Below, in pieces: positions 32,859 through 36,053 of a DNA stretch of 36,053 nucleotides. Position 1 is the first letter of the stretch; each line of letters starts with the position of its first letter. This DNA comes from Cyclobacteriaceae bacterium (GTDB taxonomy: Bacteria > Bacteroidota > Bacteroidia > Cytophagales > Cyclobacteriaceae), in NCBI GenBank assembly GCA_021648745.1, contig JAKISE010000028.1:1-36053 (forward strand). Direction: 5' to 3'. The notes under the pieces were generated by a model, which was given only the letters and a program-made list of their open reading frames with translations, did not search any database and had not been told where the DNA came from. A program made the position numbers and the translations under genes.

Positions 32859-33722
32859 ATGAAAGGAATTATTTTAGCAGGGGGTTCTGGTACTCGATTA
32901 CACCCCTTAACATTAGCGGTAAGTAAACAATTGATGCCTGTTTATGATAAGCCAATGATTTATTACCCGCTTTCAACGCTTATGTTGGCAGGTATTCAAG
33001 AAATACTTATTATTTCTACTCCTGAGGATTTACCTAACTTTGAAAAACTTTTAGGGGATGGATCAAGGATTGGTTGCAAATTTTCCTATAAAGTTCAACC
33101 CAAACCTGAAGGACTAGCACAAGCATTTATTATAGGTAAAGAGTTTATTGGCACCGATGACGTAGCTTTAATTTTAGGAGATAATATTTTTTATGGTTCA
33201 GGAATGGCTAAGCTAATGCAATCGCACACTACCCCTAAAGGAGGCGTTGTGTTTGCCTATCATGTAAATGACCCTGAACGCTACGGGGTGGTTGAATTTA
33301 ATGATGAAAAGAAGGCCATTTCAATAGAAGAAAAGCCTGAAAACCCAAAATCAAATTATGCAGTGCCTGGGCTCTATTTTTATACCAATGAAGTAGTAGA
33401 AATAGCTGAAAACATTAAGCCCAGCCATCGCGGAGAACTTGAAATTACCGATGTAAATAAAGTGTTCCTTGAAAGAGGAGCACTTGAGGTTGGTATTTTA
33501 GATAGAGGAACAGCTTGGCTGGACACAGGCACTATACAATCTTTAATTGAAGCTGGAGAGTTTGTTAAAGTAATAGAGAATAGACAAGGACTAAAAATTG
33601 GCTGCATTGAAGAAGTAGCCTATTTAATGGGTTACATTGATGCTTCACAAGTAGAAAAAATTGCACAACCTTTGCTAAAAAGTGGCTACGGCAAATATTT
33701 AATTAACATTTTAAAGCAATAG
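32859..33722 (+). CDS. rfbA: Glucose-1-phosphate thymidylyltransferase
   Basis: RfbA (RmlA) joins glucose-1-phosphate and dTTP to make dTDP-glucose, the first step to dTDP-rhamnose and related sugars. The 287 residues are the standard RmlA length, with GGSGTRLHPLT (8-18), QLMPVYDKPMIYYPLSTLMLAGI, LGDNIFYG and the end YGKYL. It follows the dehydrogenase after two bases and its TAG stop overlaps the GTG of the next gene by one base. Confidence 0.95.
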   Translation: MKGIILAGGSGTRLHPLTLAVSKQLMPVYDKPMIYYPLSTLMLAGIQEILIISTPEDLPNFEKLLGDGSRIGCKFSYKVQPKPEGLAQAFIIGKEFIGTDDVALILGDNIFYGSGMAKLMQSHTTPKGGVVFAYHVNDPERYGVVEFNDEKKAISIEEKPENPKSNYAVPGLYFYTNEVVEIAENIKPSHRGELEITDVNKVFLERGALEVGILDRGTAWLDTGTIQSLIEAGEFVKVIENRQGLKIGCIEEVAYLMGYIDASQVEKIAQPLLKSGYGKYLINILKQ

Positions 33723-34714
33723 TGTTGGGAGCTAAAAATAGAGTTATTCATAACTCAAAAGTATTAGTAACAGGTGGTGCTGGCTTTATTGGTTCTAATT
33801 TAATTGATGAATTACTAAATAATAATAATGTTGTAATTTGCTTGGATAATTTTTCTACAGGCAAAAGAGAAAACATTGTGCACAATCTTTCGAATTCAAA
33901 TTTTACACTATTAGAGGGAGATATTAGAAATTTAAGCGATTGCCAAACGACTTTTAGTGGTGTAGACTACGTTCTTCATCAAGCAGCCTTAGGATCTGTT
34001 CCTAGATCCATTAACGATCCAATTACTACTAATGACGTTAATATCACTGGCTTCCTTAATATGTTAGTTGCTGCTAAAGATAATAAAGTCAAACGGTTTG
34101 TGTACGCAGCTAGCTCCTCTACTTATGGAGATCATCCAGGCTTACCAAAAGTTGAAGGTATAATTGGTAAGCCTCTATCTCCTTATGCGGTAACTAAATA
34201 TGTAAACGAGCTTTATGCCGATGTCTTTTACAAAACTTATGGACTTGAAACTGTAGGACTGCGTTATTTTAATGTGTTTGGAAGAAGACAAGACCCTGAT
34301 GGAGCTTATGCTGCTGTCATCCCTAAATTTATCAATCAATTGGTAAACTTAGAATCTCCAACCATTAATGGTGATGGAAAAACATCTAGGGACTTTACTT
34401 ATATAGATAATGTGATTCAAATAAATCAGTTGGCAGCTTTATCTACTAATCAAGCTGCTATAAATAAAGTGTTTAATGTAGCTTTTGGAGGAAGAGGTTC
34501 TTTAATAGATATGTTTGAATCTCTAAAAACGAACTTGGGGCGTTATCAAAGTAATGTAAAAGAAATTAGTCTAACCTTTGGTCCAGAAAGAGCTGGGGAT
34601 GTAAAACATTCCCAAGCTGACATTAGTTTTGCCAAGGATGTATTGGGCTATGAACCTGATTTTGATTTTGAAACAGGGATAACGAAGTATGTGAAATGGT
34701 ATTGGAAAAAATAA
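33722..34714 (+). CDS. NAD-dependent UDP-N-acetylhexosamine 4-epimerase (WbpP/TviC-like)
   Basis: The 330-residue extended SDR has the NAD site VLVTGGAGFIGSN (14-26), the catalytic triad region AASSSTYG and YAVTK (Tyr155, Lys159), and LGSVPRSINDPITTNDVN, a stretch characteristic of WbpP/TviC epimerases that convert UDP-GlcNAc to UDP-GalNAc. The reading frame has no ATG near its start; the first good codon is GTG 33722, which overlaps the rfbA stop (TAGTG), so it is coupled to rfbA; TTG at 33725 is the alternative. Its natural partner is the dehydrogenase at 31597. Confidence 0.88.
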   Translation: MLGAKNRVIHNSKVLVTGGAGFIGSNLIDELLNNNNVVICLDNFSTGKRENIVHNLSNSNFTLLEGDIRNLSDCQTTFSGVDYVLHQAALGSVPRSINDPITTNDVNITGFLNMLVAAKDNKVKRFVYAASSSTYGDHPGLPKVEGIIGKPLSPYAVTKYVNELYADVFYKTYGLETVGLRYFNVFGRRQDPDGAYAAVIPKFINQLVNLESPTINGDGKTSRDFTYIDNVIQINQLAALSTNQAAINKVFNVAFGGRGSLIDMFESLKTNLGRYQSNVKEISLTFGPERAGDVKHSQADISFAKDVLGYEPDFDFETGITKYVKWYWKK

Positions 34715-34717
34715 AAC

Positions 34718-35266
34718 ATGGAAATTAGAGAAACGAAACTAAAAGGTTGTTTTCTGTTAAACCCAAGAGTATTTAAAGACGATCGAGGGTATTTCTTTGA
34801 GAGTTTCAATCAAAGGGAATTTGATAAAGCTATTGGCTACACTACACATTTTGTTCAAGACAATCAATCTCAATCTAGTTATGGCGTTATAAGAGGGCTA
34901 CATATGCAATTAGGTACTTTTGCGCAGGCAAAACTGGTTCGAGCTATTAAAGGTGAAATACTAGATGTTGCTGTGGATCTAAGACCAAATTCTGACACCT
35001 ATGGAAAGTTTGTCTCTTATGTATTAAGTGAAGAAAACAAACAGCAACTCTTCGTTCCGAGAGGATTTGCCCATGGATTTTCTGTTTTGTCTGATGTTGC
35101 AACGATTCATTATAAAGCAGATAATTTTTATGCATCAAATGCTGAGTCTGGGTTAATTTATAATGACAAAGAATTAAGTATTGATTGGGGAATAGAAGAA
35201 GAAAAAATAATCACTTCAGAAAAAGACCTTATATTACCATCTCTAAAAGAATTTGACAATGAGTAA
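34718..35266 (+). CDS. rfbC: dTDP-4-dehydrorhamnose 3,5-epimerase
   Basis: RfbC (RmlC) epimerises dTDP-4-keto-6-deoxyglucose. The 182 residues show FKDDRGYFFESFNQREF, VIRGLHMQ with the catalytic His62, AQAKLVRAIKGEILDVAVDLR and FVPRGFAHGFSVLSD. It starts three bases after the epimerase stop; its end overlaps the ATG of rfbB by eight bases. If the last enzyme RfbD lies downstream, the product is dTDP-rhamnose. Confidence 0.95.
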   Translation: MEIRETKLKGCFLLNPRVFKDDRGYFFESFNQREFDKAIGYTTHFVQDNQSQSSYGVIRGLHMQLGTFAQAKLVRAIKGEILDVAVDLRPNSDTYGKFVSYVLSEENKQQLFVPRGFAHGFSVLSDVATIHYKADNFYASNAESGLIYNDKELSIDWGIEEEKIITSEKDLILPSLKEFDNE

Positions 35267-36053
35267 TACTATATTAGTAACTGGTGGAGCTGGATTTATT
35301 GGCTCTAATTTCATACCCTTTTATTTAGAAGTTAACCCCACGCATCACATTATAAACCTGGATCTATTAACTTATGCAGGCGACTTACAAAATCTTAATG
35401 AGGTGGAGAAAAAGCCGAATTACACCTTTGTAAAAGGAGATATTCGAGATTATGATTTTATTGAGCAACTATTTAACACCTATGATTTTAAAGGGGTATT
35501 TCATTTTGCAGCTGAATCCCATGTAGATAACTCAATTACTGGCCCGAAAGCATTTATCGAAACCAATGTAAATGGCACCTTCAATTTAATTGAAGTCGCC
35601 CGAAAGAAATGGATGGATGCTCCTTTTAAAGTTAAAGAAGGATACTCAACCAATCGTTTTCACCATGTTTCAACCGATGAAGTATATGGTAGTCTAGGTG
35701 CCACTGGATTATTTACAGAAGAGACTCCTTATGCTCCCAATAGCCCCTATAGCGCATCTAAAGCCTCTTCTGATTTTTTAGTGCGCTCTTATTATCATAC
35801 CTATGGCATGAATGTAGTGACTACGAATTGCTCTAATAATTATGGACCGAAGCAACATGACGAAAAACTAATTCCCACTATCATTCGTAAAGCATTAGCG
35901 CAAGAACCTATTCCCATTTATGGAGATGGTAAGAATGTGCGAGATTGGTTATATGTACTAGATCATTGCAAAGGAATTGAAATAGCCTATAAAACTGGAG
36001 TTTCAGGAGAAACTTATAATATTGGAGGTAAAAACGAAAGAGACAATCTTTAC
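35259..36053 (+). CDS. rfbB: dTDP-glucose 4,6-dehydratase, 3' end outside window
   Basis: RfbB (RmlB) converts dTDP-glucose to dTDP-4-keto-6-deoxyglucose. The first 265 codons are visible and the frame is still open at the window edge. Motifs are TGGAGFIGSNF (8-18), LTYAGDLQNL, FHFAAESHVDNSI, STDEVYGSLG and YSASK with the catalytic Tyr and Lys, then NCSNNYGPKQHDEKLIPTIIRKAL. The ATG at 35259 overlaps the end of rfbC in a different frame. Partial at the 3' end. Confidence 0.94.
   Translation, partial: MSNTILVTGGAGFIGSNFIPFYLEVNPTHHIINLDLLTYAGDLQNLNEVEKKPNYTFVKGDIRDYDFIEQLFNTYDFKGVFHFAAESHVDNSITGPKAFIETNVNGTFNLIEVARKKWMDAPFKVKEGYSTNRFHHVSTDEVYGSLGATGLFTEETPYAPNSPYSASKASSDFLVRSYYHTYGMNVVTTNCSNNYGPKQHDEKLIPTIIRKALAQEPIPIYGDGKNVRDWLYVLDHCKGIEIAYKTGVSGETYNIGGKNERDNLY

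Noticed and set aside
1..36053. CRISPR arrays, tRNA or rRNA genes, prophage
   Set aside because: I saw no regularly spaced direct repeats with spacers, no cloverleaf or rRNA-like stretch and no phage structural or integrase gene.

Overview
The window is chromosomal DNA from a member of the Bacteroidota, most likely a Cytophagales-type bacterium (inference). The signs are: start codons without obvious Shine-Dalgarno sequences, several exact matches to the Bacteroidota -7 promoter motif TAnnTTTG, an Ala/Glu-rich tail on ribosomal protein S16, a Lys/Glu-rich insertion in Rho, an LptC made as a lipoprotein, and family members typical of that phylum. I recognise no rRNA, tRNA, CRISPR array, transposase or phage gene.

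Layout. (1) 1-2627: the end of a surface lipoprotein gene converges on the translation-related operon rpsP-rimM-trmD (minus strand). (2) 2869-9863: the 2-oxoglutarate dehydrogenase genes sucA and sucB, then lpd. Between sucB and lpd lies an AT-rich three-gene block: a four-helix membrane protein, an MNT nucleotidyltransferase and a HEPN protein. It is bracketed by inverted arrays of a degenerate 7-bp repeat. (3) 9967-18945, minus strand: coaX, an outer-membrane protein and a TPR protein; then lptC, a small membrane protein and a CNNM/CBS protein; then ppiD; then a DUF493 protein and rsmI; and last a 52-residue Cys-rich membrane protein. (4) 19061-25729: an Na+/H+ antiporter-like gene, then lysC, ribH, a TPR membrane protein and pdhA on the minus strand, then recF and a DUF721 gene on the plus strand. 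(5) 25823-30448: serS, rho and an AlaDH/PNT-family dehydrogenase. (6) 30452-36053: a surface-polysaccharide locus with a Wzz-like protein, a UDP-sugar dehydrogenase, a WbpP/TviC-like epimerase, and the dTDP-sugar genes rfbA, rfbC and rfbB, the last cut by the window end.

How they work together. sucA, sucB and lpd supply the E1, E2 and E3 parts of the TCA-cycle 2-oxoglutarate dehydrogenase, and E3 can also serve the pyruvate dehydrogenase whose E1 alpha is pdhA. lptC and ppiD belong to envelope building. The last locus makes activated sugars for an exported glycan.

The most unusual part is the toxin-antitoxin-like block inside the sucAB-lpd gene set. The membrane gene overlaps the MNT gene by one base, and the MNT gene overlaps the HEPN gene by 26 bases. 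G+C is about 28% by hand count in the membrane gene, against roughly 40% in sampled sucB lines. The flanking 34-base arms match at 28 positions in inverted orientation. A similar heptamer tract occurs after rho.
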